64,000 bases of DNA from Vreelandella songnenensis (lineage in GTDB: Bacteria; Pseudomonadota; Gammaproteobacteria; Pseudomonadales; Halomonadaceae), in NCBI RefSeq assembly GCF_003002925.1, contig NZ_PVTK01000006.1, forward strand, positions 62,001-126,000, given 5' to 3'. Below the pieces are notes generated by a model. The model saw only the letters and a program-made list of their open reading frames with translations. It was not told the origin of the DNA and made no database searches. Below are positions 26,330 to 34,253 of the stretch, piece by piece. A program made the translations under genes and the position numbers. Position 1 is the stretch's first letter, and the number at the start of each line of letters is the position of its first letter.

Positions 26330-26533
26330 ATGCAAACGTCTCACAATCCCGAGCGCCGTCGGTTCATGAAAACAGTGGGTCTTGGCGCCGCTGTCGCAGG
26401 CGCGGGGGCGGCGATTGGCCACGCCACGCTAACCCAGGCGGATACGCCCAAGTCGGCAGAGCCTGCTCCACAGACCAAGAACTACCACGAAACCGACCAT
26501 ATTCGGGCTTACTACGCCTCGCTGCGTGACTGA
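26330..26533 (+). CDS. Small twin-arginine signal protein of fdh operon
   Basis: 67 residues. ERRRFMKTVGLGAAVAGAGAAIGHA is a clear Tat signal, followed by about 30 hydrophilic residues (NYHETDHIRAYYASLRD). Such short Tat proteins commonly precede formate dehydrogenase alpha subunits; its job is not established to my knowledge. GAGG lies eight bases before the ATG. It lies 24 bp before the alpha-subunit gene and repeats the signal-peptide theme of that protein, so competition or cooperation for the TorD chaperone is possible (inference). Confidence 0.85.
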   Translation: MQTSHNPERRRFMKTVGLGAAVAGAGAAIGHATLTQADTPKSAEPAPQTKNYHETDHIRAYYASLRD

Positions 26534-26557
26534 CGGCTAAACGCCAGGAGAATAGCC

Positions 26558-29410
26558 ATGCGCCTTACTCGCAAATCTGATACGCCCAAGGCCCCAGGAC
26601 TTGGAATCTCGCGTCGTCAGTTCATGAAACGCAGCGGTGCTACGGTTGGCGGTGTGGCCGCCGCCGGCTTTATCGGCGCGCCCATGATGCAGCGTGCAGA
26701 GTCCGCGGAAAAAACGCCGGTGCTGGATTCGCCGGTTGAAACCAAGCGCACCATCTGCTCGCACTGCTCGGTAGGCTGCGGCGTTTATGCCGAAGTCCAG
26801 GAAGGTATCTGGACCAAGCAGGAGCCTGCCTTCGACCACCCCATCAACCGTGGCTCGCACTGCGCCAAGGGCGCATCGCTGCGCGAACACGGCCACTCCA
26901 CCCGCCGCCTGAAATACCCGATGAAGCTGGTCGCGGGTGAATGGCAGCGCATGGGCTGGGAAGAAGCGGTCAACGAAATTGGTGACAAGCTTTTAGAGCT
27001 TCGCGAAAGCTACGGCCCTGACAGCGTCTACTGGCTGGGCTCGGCCAAGTTCAGCAACGAGCAGGCGTATCTGATGCGCAAGCTCTCCTCCATGTGGGGC
27101 ACCAACAACACCGACCACCAGGCGCGTATCTGCCACTCCACCACGGTGGCTGGTGTGGCCAATACCTGGGGTTATGGGGCGATGACCAACTCGCTCAACG
27201 ATATGCACAACTGCAAGTCGATGCTGTTTATCGGCTCCAACCCCAGCGAAGCGCACCCGGTGGCGATGCAGCACTTCCTGATCGCCAAGGAGCGCAACAA
27301 CTGCGACATCATCGTCGCCGACCCGCGCTTCACCCGTACCGCCGCGAAAGCCAACAAGTATGTTCGCCTGCGTCCCGGCACCGACGTTGCCTACATCTGG
27401 GGCCTTTTGTGGCACATCTTCGAAAACGGCTGGGAAGACAGCGAATACATCAGCCAGCGTGTCTACGGCATGGACGAAGTGCGCAAGGAAGTCGCCCAGT
27501 TCCCGCCCAGCGTTGTCGAAGAAGTGACCGGCGTACCCGAAGCGGAAATGTTCGATGTGGCCAAGCGCCTTGCCGACAACCGCCCAGGCTGCGTGGTGTG
27601 GTGCATGGGGGGTACTCAGCACACTACCGGCAACAACAACACACGGGCCTACTGCATTCTGGAGCTGGCGCTGGGCAATATCGGCAAATCCGGTGGCGGC
27701 GCCAACATTCTGCGTGGTCATGACAACGTTCAGGGTGCAACGGATCTGGGGCTTGGCTGCGACTCGCTGCCGGGCTACTACGGCCTTGCCGAAGGCGCAT
27801 GGCAGCACTGGGCCGATGTCTGGGACGTGGACTATGCGTGGCTGCAGGGGCGTTTCGACGATACCGAATACGCCGACGGTCAGCCCATGTATACCAGCGG
27901 TATCACGGTATCGCGCTGGGTGGATGGGGTGCTGGAAGAAGATGAAAACATCTCCCAGCGTACCGCGTTGAAGGCCATGTTCTACTGGGGGCATGCGGTC
28001 AACTCGCAAACCCGCGGTACCGAAATGCAAAAGGCCATGCAGAAACTCGAGATGATGGTCATCGTTGATCCTTATCCCACCGTTGCCTCGGTTATGCACG
28101 ACCGCACCGACGGCGTGTATCTGCTGCCCGCCGCGACCCAGTTCGAAACCACCGGTAGTGTAACGGCCACCAACCGTTCCATTCAGTGGCGCGATCAGGT
28201 GATCGAGCCGCTGTTCGAATCCAAGCCTGATCATGAAATCATGTACCTGTTCGCGAGCAAGCTGGGCTTTGGCGAGCAGTTCGTGAAGAACTACGCGATG
28301 GAAGGCAACCGCCCGGTGATCGAGGACGTGCTGCGCGAGATCAACCGCGGCATGTGGACCGTCGGCTACACCGGGCAGAGCCCGGAGCGCCTTAAAGAGC
28401 ACCAGAAGAACTGGCACACGTTCAGCTTCGAGAACCTGCGCGCTGAAGGCGGCCCCGCCGATGGCGACTACTATGGCCTGCCGTGGCCGTGCTGGGGAAC
28501 GCCGGAGTTCAGGCACCCAGGCTCGCCCAACCTCTACGACACTAGCATTCCGGTAATGGAAGGCGGCATGGGTTTCCGGGCGCGCTTTGGTATCGAGCGT
28601 GACGGCGTCAACCTGCTCGCCGAGGGTTCCGCCCCTGTCGAAAGCGATATCGACGACGGCTACCCCGAGTTCACCGACCAGCTGCTCAAGGATCTGGGCT
28701 GGTGGGACGACCTGACCGCCGAAGAGAAGCAGGCCGCGGAAGGCAAGAACTGGAAGACCGATTTCTCCGGCGGTATTCAGCGGGTCGCCATTGCCCACGG
28801 CTGTGCGCCTTACGGTAACGCCAAGGCGCGTGCAGTGGTCTGGACCTTCCCCGATGAAGTGCCCAAGCACCGCGAGCCGCTTTACACCACGCGGCGTGAT
28901 CTGGTCGAGCGCTTCCCGACCTGGGATGACTTCGACTCCATCATGCGCCTGCCGACGCTCTACAAGTCGATCCAGGAGCGCGACAACAGCGCCGATTACC
29001 CGATCATCCTGACCTCGGGCCGTCTGGTCGAGTACGAAGGCGGCGGCGAAGAGACCCGCTCCATGTCGTGGCTGGCCGAGCTTCAGCAGGAGATGTTCGT
29101 CGAGATCAACCCGGCGGATGCCAATGACCTGGGCGTGAAAGACGGCGATCAGGTGTGGGTGGAAGGTGCCGAAGGCGGCCGCGTGAAGGTGAAAGCGCTG
29201 GTAACGCCGCGGGTGGATCGCAAGGTTGCCTTCATGCCGTTCCACTTTGGCGGCATGTTCCAGGGCGAAAGCCTGCGCGACCGTTATCCGGCGGGCTCTG
29301 ATCCCTACGTCATTGGTGAATCGGCCAACACCGCGACCACCTACGGCTACGACCCGGTCACGCTGATGCAAGAGACCAAGTGCACCATTTGCCGCATCGA
29401 GCGCGCGTAG
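26558..29410 (+). CDS. fdhA: Formate dehydrogenase major (alpha) subunit, Tat-exported, Cys type
   Basis: 950 residues, complete. The Tat motif SRRQFMKRSG has RR at 19-20. The N-terminal 4Fe-4S ligands are C67, C70, C74 and C102. The molybdenum ligand position is a cysteine (C192 in ARICHSTTVAG), so selenocysteine is not needed. Molybdopterin domains follow (FIGSNPSEAHPV, GNIGKSGGGANILRGHDNVQG) and a C-terminal dinucleotide-binding domain (LTSGRLVEYEGGGEETRS). It oxidises formate to CO2 in the periplasm, passing electrons to the beta and gamma subunits. AGGAG precedes the ATG by seven bases. Confidence 0.97.
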   Translation: MRLTRKSDTPKAPGLGISRRQFMKRSGATVGGVAAAGFIGAPMMQRAESAEKTPVLDSPVETKRTICSHCSVGCGVYAEVQEGIWTKQEPAFDHPINRGSHCAKGASLREHGHSTRRLKYPMKLVAGEWQRMGWEEAVNEIGDKLLELRESYGPDSVYWLGSAKFSNEQAYLMRKLSSMWGTNNTDHQARICHSTTVAGVANTWGYGAMTNSLNDMHNCKSMLFIGSNPSEAHPVAMQHFLIAKERNNCDIIVADPRFTRTAAKANKYVRLRPGTDVAYIWGLLWHIFENGWEDSEYISQRVYGMDEVRKEVAQFPPSVVEEVTGVPEAEMFDVAKRLADNRPGCVVWCMGGTQHTTGNNNTRAYCILELALGNIGKSGGGANILRGHDNVQGATDLGLGCDSLPGYYGLAEGAWQHWADVWDVDYAWLQGRFDDTEYADGQPMYTSGITVSRWVDGVLEEDENISQRTALKAMFYWGHAVNSQTRGTEMQKAMQKLEMMVIVDPYPTVASVMHDRTDGVYLLPAATQFETTGSVTATNRSIQWRDQVIEPLFESKPDHEIMYLFASKLGFGEQFVKNYAMEGNRPVIEDVLREINRGMWTVGYTGQSPERLKEHQKNWHTFSFENLRAEGGPADGDYYGLPWPCWGTPEFRHPGSPNLYDTSIPVMEGGMGFRARFGIERDGVNLLAEGSAPVESDIDDGYPEFTDQLLKDLGWWDDLTAEEKQAAEGKNWKTDFSGGIQRVAIAHGCAPYGNAKARAVVWTFPDEVPKHREPLYTTRRDLVERFPTWDDFDSIMRLPTLYKSIQERDNSADYPIILTSGRLVEYEGGGEETRSMSWLAELQQEMFVEINPADANDLGVKDGDQVWVEGAEGGRVKVKALVTPRVDRKVAFMPFHFGGMFQGESLRDRYPAGSDPYVIGESANTATTYGYDPVTLMQETKCTICRIERA

Positions 29411-29474
29411 GTCCCGGTCAACCAGATATTTGGCCAGGGCAGGCAGCAGCCTGCCCTGGCAAGAGGAGAACATC

Positions 29475-30089
29475 ATGGCTCAAATGAAATTCATGTGTGA
29501 CGCCGAGCGCTGCATCGAGTGCAACGGCTGCGTCACCGCCTGTAAAAATGCCAACGAAGTGCCTTGGGGCATTCAGCGGCGCCGCGTCGTGACCCTGAAC
29601 GACGGCGAAGCCAGCGAAATGTCCATCTCGGTCGCCTGCATGCACTGCGATGACGCGCCTTGCATGGCGGTGTGCCCGACCGACTGCTTCCACAAGACCG
29701 ATGACGGCATCGTGCTGCACGATAAAGACCTGTGCATCGGCTGCGGCTACTGCCTCTACGCCTGCCCGTTCGGCGCGCCGCAGTTCCCGCAGACCAGCGC
29801 CTTTGGCGAACGCGGCAAGATGGACAAGTGCACCTTCTGCGCCGGCGGCCCTGCCGAGAGCAAGGAAGAAGAGTACGAAAAATACGGCGCCAACCGGATT
29901 GCCGAAGGCAAACTGCCGCTGTGCGCTGAAATGTGCTCCACCAAGGCACTGCTGGCCGGTGATGCCCAGGACGTGGCCGACATCTTCCGTCAGCGGGTCG
30001 TTCAGCGCGGTCATAAAGACGGCGCCTGGTCCAACAATCCGCAGGCCAGTACCGACAACCTAGCCTACGATGCTGCCCAGAAAGGGTAA
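29475..30089 (+). CDS. fdhB: Formate dehydrogenase iron-sulfur (beta) subunit
   Basis: 204 residues with four cysteine clusters of the FdnH/HybA type: CIECNGCVTACKNANEVPWG, CMHCDDAPCMAVCPTDC, CIGCGYCLYACPFGAPQ and CTFCAGG...CAEMCSTKAL. It carries electrons from the alpha subunit to the cytochrome b subunit. It has no membrane helix, unlike FdnH, and no signal of its own, so it is probably co-exported with the alpha subunit. ATG 29475 follows AAGAGGAG. Confidence 0.96.
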   Translation: MAQMKFMCDAERCIECNGCVTACKNANEVPWGIQRRRVVTLNDGEASEMSISVACMHCDDAPCMAVCPTDCFHKTDDGIVLHDKDLCIGCGYCLYACPFGAPQFPQTSAFGERGKMDKCTFCAGGPAESKEEEYEKYGANRIAEGKLPLCAEMCSTKALLAGDAQDVADIFRQRVVQRGHKDGAWSNNPQASTDNLAYDAAQKG

Positions 30090-30100
30090 GGAGGCGTGTC

Positions 30101-31201
30101 ATGAACCTGTTGACTGCACAGGCGCCCGCTGGGGTGCCGCGCTCAGGTAAGGGGCTTGCCCTTGGCATCTGGCGGTTTGTCGTGATGGCACTTGTGCTGG
30201 CGCTGAGCCTTGCCGTCACCCCGGTGGCCGTTGCTCAGGCAGACCCGGACCGTGAAATGACCACCGCCGCACCGGGTATCACCGCCGATCAGTGGCGCCA
30301 GGTGCGCAGTGGCGAAACCGGCCCCAACTACCGTGATTCACGTCACGACAGCAACTACAGCCTGATCAATTCAAGCGGCGAAACCTGGCGGCACATTCGT
30401 AACCGCTGGGTCTCACCGTTTGGCCTGATCGCCATCGGCGGCACCGCCGCGCTGATTACGCTGTTCTATCTGATCGTAGGGCGCAAGGAGCTTGAAGCGC
30501 CGCGCACCGGGCGTTTGATACTGCGCTGGTCGCTGATGATGCGCGCGCTTCACTGGACCGTGGCCACGCTGTTTCTGACCCTGGCGCTGACCGGTCTGAA
30601 CCTGCTGTTTGGCAAGTTCGTGTTCCGTACCCTGTTTGGCGACGCCGTCTGGGCATGGATGATTGCCGCCTCCAAGGTGCTGCACAACTATCTGGGCCCC
30701 ATCTTCGGTGTGCTCCTGGTGATCATGCTGGTAAGCCTGATCAAGGAGAACATTCCCAAGTGGCACGACTGGGTATGGCTCAAGAAAGGCGGCGGCATGA
30801 TTGGCAAGAAACACGTGGATGCAGGCTTTGCCAACGGCGGCGAGAAGGGCTGGTACTGGCTGCTGGCAAGCGTGGGTCTTATGGTCGTGGCCAGCGGCTT
30901 CGTGCTCGATTTTCCCAATTTTGACCAAAGCCGCGACACCATGCAGTGGGCCAACGTCATTCATGCCGTCGGCGCATTGGGCATCACCGCCGTTTCTCTG
31001 GGTCATATCTATATCGGTACGCTCGGCACCGAAGGCGCGCTTGAAGCCATGACCACGGGCTACGTTGATGAAACCTGGGCCAAGGAGCACCACAATCTGT
31101 GGTACGAAGAGGTCAAGGATCAGACGATTCCCGAAGAAGAGGTTGCCGCGCGCAAGTCATCTGGTACAGGCGCCGGGCCATCGGCCACGCGAACCAGCTG
31201 A
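30101..31201 (+). CDS. fdhC: Formate dehydrogenase cytochrome b (gamma) subunit
   Basis: 366 residues. An N-terminal signal (residues 25-46) and a periplasmic stretch precede a FdnI-like membrane core: LMMRALHWTVATLFLTLALTGLNLLFG, SKVLHNYLGPIFGVLLVIMLVSL, and WYWLLASVGLMVVASGFVLDFP, with histidines H150, H195 and H288-H302 region as heme b ligand candidates. It delivers electrons to the quinone pool. Eleven bases after fdhB, and the last gene before a strong terminator. Confidence 0.94.
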   Translation: MNLLTAQAPAGVPRSGKGLALGIWRFVVMALVLALSLAVTPVAVAQADPDREMTTAAPGITADQWRQVRSGETGPNYRDSRHDSNYSLINSSGETWRHIRNRWVSPFGLIAIGGTAALITLFYLIVGRKELEAPRTGRLILRWSLMMRALHWTVATLFLTLALTGLNLLFGKFVFRTLFGDAVWAWMIAASKVLHNYLGPIFGVLLVIMLVSLIKENIPKWHDWVWLKKGGGMIGKKHVDAGFANGGEKGWYWLLASVGLMVVASGFVLDFPNFDQSRDTMQWANVIHAVGALGITAVSLGHIYIGTLGTEGALEAMTTGYVDETWAKEHHNLWYEEVKDQTIPEEEVAARKSSGTGAGPSATRTS

Positions 31202-31221
31202 GAAGCACCTGAGCACCCCGA

Positions 31222-31250
31222 GACACCGCCATTTGGCGGTGTCTTTTGTT
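31222..31250 (+). terminator. Rho-independent terminator of the fdh operon
   Basis: GACACCGCC (31222-31230), loop ATTT, GGCGGTGTC (31235-31243), then TTTTGTT. Perfect 9-bp stem with a T-tract, directly behind fdhC. Confidence 0.93.
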
Positions 31251-31289
31251 ATGCTGTCCCTACCTCATTTTTTTATGGAAGCAACGCCA

Positions 31290-31616
31290 ATGTCAGCATT
31301 TAACGAACTGGATCAGACGACCCGTACCGAGCTCGAAGCCGCCGCCTTTCGCCGCCTGCTGCGCCATCTGGACGACAACAAGGACGTACAGAACATCGAC
31401 CTGATGATTCTGGCAGACTTCTGTCGTAACTGTCTTTCCAAGTGGATGGTCAGCGCCGCCGAAGAGCGTGGCGAGTCGCTGGAGCTGGAAGCCGCCCGTG
31501 AGTACGTCTACGGCATGCCCTACAGCGAGTGGAAAGCCAACCACCAGGCTAAGGCCATCCCGGAGCAGCTGGCCGCCCTCGAGGCGCGTCAGGCCAAGAA
31601 ACAGAGCCAGGAGTAG
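31290..31616 (+). CDS. DUF1244 family protein
   Basis: 108 residues. LRHLDDNKDVQNIDLMILADFCRNCLSKWM and AREYVYGMPYSEWKANHQAKA match the strongly conserved DUF1244 pattern (GFCRNCLS and YGMPYxEWK). Function unknown; the FCRNC cysteine pair suggests metal binding or redox chemistry. I start it at 31290, eight bases after GGAAG; 31275 is an alternative. It is followed 4 bp later by moaB, so the two are likely cotranscribed. Confidence 0.85.
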   Translation: MSAFNELDQTTRTELEAAAFRRLLRHLDDNKDVQNIDLMILADFCRNCLSKWMVSAAEERGESLELEAAREYVYGMPYSEWKANHQAKAIPEQLAALEARQAKKQSQE

Positions 31617-31620
31617 GCGC

Positions 31621-32139
31621 ATGGAACCCATGGAGCCCCTGAACATAGCGGTCCTCACCGTCTCGGATACCCGAACCGCAGAGACCGACCGCAGCGGCCA
31701 GACTCTTGTCGAGCGGCTGACGGATGCTGGCCATACGCTTGCCGAAAAGCGCATCGTGCCGGATGACGTTTACCGCATCCGCGCGGTAGTGGCCGGCTGG
31801 ATCGCCGACCCGGCCGTGCAAGTGGTGATTACCACCGGCGGTACCGGCTTTACCGGGCGGGACTCCACTCCCGAAGCGGTATCTGTCCTGCTGGACAAGC
31901 ACATCGAAGGGTTTGGCGAACACTTTCGCCGCCTGAGCGGCGACGAGATCGGCAGCTCCACCATTCAGAGCCGCTGTCTGGGCGGGCTTGCCAATGCCAC
32001 GGTGGTATTCTGCCTGCCAGGCTCCACCGGCGCCTGCCGCACCGGCTGGGACGGCATTCTGGCCGAGCAGCTGGATAGCCGCCACAAGCCGTGCAACTTC
32101 GCCAACCTGGTGATTCCCGGACGAGGTCAGCATGGCTGA
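31621..32139 (+). CDS. moaB: Molybdenum cofactor biosynthesis protein B
   Basis: 172 residues, MogA/MoaB family. AVLTVSDTRTAETDRSGQ, VVITTGGTGFTGRDSTPEAV and CLPGSTGACRTGWDGIL are the molybdopterin-binding signature. Members adenylylate molybdopterin before molybdate insertion. AGGAG lies seven bases before the ATG. Its end overlaps the second moeA by 8 bp, so the adenylylation and insertion steps are encoded together. Confidence 0.94.
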   Translation: MEPMEPLNIAVLTVSDTRTAETDRSGQTLVERLTDAGHTLAEKRIVPDDVYRIRAVVAGWIADPAVQVVITTGGTGFTGRDSTPEAVSVLLDKHIEGFGEHFRRLSGDEIGSSTIQSRCLGGLANATVVFCLPGSTGACRTGWDGILAEQLDSRHKPCNFANLVIPGRGQHG

Positions 32140-33337
32140 GCTGCAGCCGATCGAAACGGCGCTTGAGGCGCTGCTGGCAGACGTCGGCCCGCTCGAGGCC
32201 GAGCAGGTGGATTTGGAACACGCGCCCGGCCGTGTGCTGGCCGAAGACGTGCTGGCAACGCTTGACGTGCCACCCTTCGATAACAGCGCCATGGACGGTT
32301 ACGCCCTGCGCGCTGTGGATGCGGGCAAGCGCCTGCCGGTCAGCCAGAGGATTGCCGCCGGTAGCCCCGCCGCGCCTCTTGAGGCAGGCACCTGTGCGCG
32401 CATCTTTACCGGTGGGGAGATTCCTCCGGGGGCTGACTGCGTGGTGATGCAGGAGCGCGTGACGCTTGAAGGCGACACCGCAATGCTGCCCGCGGATATT
32501 CCTCAGGGCGACAACGTCCGGCTGATGGGCCGCGATGTAGGTAAGGGGGAGCGCCTGCTGGCGGCCGGGCAGCGCCTGGAAGCCGCCGCCCTTGGCCATC
32601 TGGCCGGGCAAGGGATTACCCGGGTCAGCGTGCGCCGCCGGCCACGCGTGGCGCTGCTTTCCACCGGCGATGAAATCATCGAGCCTGGAACACCGTTAAA
32701 ACCGGGCCAGCTCTACAACTCCAACCGCCCGATGCTCAAGCGGCTGCTGGAGAACTTCGGTGCCGAGGTGGTTCGCGTGATCAGCGTGCCAGACAACGCC
32801 GACCAGACGCGGGCGCTGCTTGAACAGGCGGCCAACGAGGCGGATGTCGTCGTGAGTACCGGTGGTGTAAGCGTAGGGGAGGAGGATCACGTCAAGGCAG
32901 CACTCGAAGCGCTTGGCCAGCTGGATATGTGGAAACTCGCCATTCGCCCCGGCAAACCCCTGGCCCTGGGCCGGCTGCCGCGTGCCGATGGCCGCCAGGC
33001 GCGCTTTGTCGGGCTACCGGGCAACCCGGTATCCGGGTTTGTAGGCGCGTGGCTGTTTTTGCGTCCGCTGATGAGCGCGCTGCTGGCCTGCCCGGCGCTC
33101 GCGGCGCTTCCGGCGCTGTCAGCCTCGGCGGATTTCGCCACCTCGACCGGGCCGCGCCAGCACTATATGCGCGTGGCGCTGGAGTTCACGCCCACGGGTA
33201 TTACCGCAAGCGCTTTTGCCGACCAGAACTCCGCGGTGCTCTCTTCGTGCATCGAGGCCCACGCGCTGGCGGTCATTCCCCCGAACCATACGGTGGAGAA
33301 GGGCGATACGCTCCGCTGCCTGTGGCTTACTGGCTAG
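32132..33337 (+). CDS. moeA: Molybdopterin molybdenumtransferase (copy 2)
   Basis: 401 residues. All MoeA blocks are present: PPFDNSAMDGYALRA, ARIFTGGEIPPGADCVVMQE, LLSTGDEIIEPG, STGGVSVGEEDHVK and GLPGNPVSGFVGAWLF. It looks functional and differs clearly from copy 1 (19756-21003), for example GEEDHV versus GQADFT. Paired with moaB. GAGG lies five bases before the ATG. Its stop overlaps the stop of the convergent CheW-like gene by four bases (CTAG), leaving no room for a terminator. Confidence 0.95.
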   Translation: MAELQPIETALEALLADVGPLEAEQVDLEHAPGRVLAEDVLATLDVPPFDNSAMDGYALRAVDAGKRLPVSQRIAAGSPAAPLEAGTCARIFTGGEIPPGADCVVMQERVTLEGDTAMLPADIPQGDNVRLMGRDVGKGERLLAAGQRLEAAALGHLAGQGITRVSVRRRPRVALLSTGDEIIEPGTPLKPGQLYNSNRPMLKRLLENFGAEVVRVISVPDNADQTRALLEQAANEADVVVSTGGVSVGEEDHVKAALEALGQLDMWKLAIRPGKPLALGRLPRADGRQARFVGLPGNPVSGFVGAWLFLRPLMSALLACPALAALPALSASADFATSTGPRQHYMRVALEFTPTGITASAFADQNSAVLSSCIEAHALAVIPPNHTVEKGDTLRCLWLTG

Positions 33338-33720
33338 GCTGGGCCCTGATGTGTGTGCATCCAGAGCTTGCTGGCATCCAGCAGCAGGCGTGATTCTGGC
33401 GGCTCGAAGGCGATTCCGCACAGCGCTGGGTGAATGCGGCGGGCCAGGAGCAGCGGCGGAAGCGGGTAGAGCTCGCTGGCTGCCAGCGAACGCAGGGTAA
33501 CTGGCTGATGTACGCCGAGCTGCCAGACACCCTGCGCGTCGCTCAGGGTCAGCCAGTAAACCGGCGGTGCAGAGCAGGGCGCTTGAAACAGCAGCGCAGA
33601 TGCCTCGACGCGGCGGTGGGCCGTGGGCGTATCGGCCATGCCGGTCACAAAACGTGCCTCAAGGGCCAGGCGATAGGCCCCGGCGGCAAACAGCACCATG
33701 GGCACGCCAGCGGTTTGCAT
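33334..33720 (-). CDS. Divergent CheW-like protein, last gene of chemosensory operon
   Basis: 128 residues, not a confident family match. MVLFAAGAYRLALEARFV resembles the opening strand of CheW domains, PLPPLLLARRIHPALCGIAF resembles the P-x-L-x13-G-I segment, and ESRLLLDASKLW resembles the closing strand. About 30-40 residues of a normal CheW domain seem to be missing from the middle. It begins 2 bp after the normal cheW. Wsp-type operons usually carry two CheW proteins, and this is the only candidate for the second, hence the call. It could also be an unrelated conserved protein. Confidence 0.5.
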   Translation of the reverse strand: MQTAGVPMVLFAAGAYRLALEARFVTGMADTPTAHRRVEASALLFQAPCSAPPVYWLTLSDAQGVWQLGVHQPVTLRSLAASELYPLPPLLLARRIHPALCGIAFEPPESRLLLDASKLWMHTHQGPA

Positions 33721-33722
33721 CT

Positions 33723-34253
33723 CTACCCAAGCCCCTGCTGGTAGGCATCAAACAGTGCTTCCGGCTCAAGCAGTGCGGCGGCCGCCCCTTCTTCTGGTTG
33801 CCACAGCGCGCTGACGAAAGGGCGCAGCGACTCGGAAAGCGTTTCAGGCGGCGCCTTGAGCAGGCTATGCGGCACATCGCACACATCATCCAGCTGCTCG
33901 ATACGCACACCGCTGCGTATTCCCGCCGCCGCCACCAGCAGTATCATCCCCGACGCAGGCGCCGTGGGGGGCGCGAGCCCCAGCAGGGCGTGGGGCAGAA
34001 TGACCGATTCGATATGCCCACGCAGGTGCAGCACGCCTTCGGTGGATGCCGGCAGGCCGGGCACGAAATAGACCGGCTGGTCATGGCTGATGATCTCCTT
34101 GACAGCGCTTCCCGGCAGCGCAAACCGCTGGCCTGCCAGGCGAAACAGCACCAGCTGCTGGCTGGGCTCCTCCACGTCCACCACGCCGGTCGCGGCATCG
34201 TACTCGTTCAGCGCCTGGTCGAGAGTAAGCGCGCCGTGATCACTCACCGTCAT
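33723..34253 (-). CDS. CheW family coupling protein
   Basis: 176 residues, single CheW domain after a 28-residue leader: QQLVLFRLAGQRFALPGSAVKEII, FVPGLPASTEGVLHLRGHIESVILPHALLG (normal CheW has G-x-INLRG-x-IxPVxDL), then GMILLVAAAGIRSGVRIEQLDDV. It links the receptor at 40903-42930 to the CheA-REC kinase. It overlaps the upstream cyclase gene by 14 bp; GGAGG lies six bases before its ATG. Confidence 0.9.
   Translation of the reverse strand: MTVSDHGALTLDQALNEYDAATGVVDVEEPSQQLVLFRLAGQRFALPGSAVKEIISHDQPVYFVPGLPASTEGVLHLRGHIESVILPHALLGLAPPTAPASGMILLVAAAGIRSGVRIEQLDDVCDVPHSLLKAPPETLSESLRPFVSALWQPEEGAAAALLEPEALFDAYQQGLG

Noticed and set aside
27131..27136. Possible selenocysteine codon in formate dehydrogenase
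   Set aside because: The active-site position is TGC (Cys192 in ARICHST), not TGA, and the frame is continuous.
26993..29476. Very long open frame on the minus strand opposite fdhA
   Set aside because: It is antisense to an unambiguous formate dehydrogenase gene and reflects GC-rich codon bias; no family resemblance.
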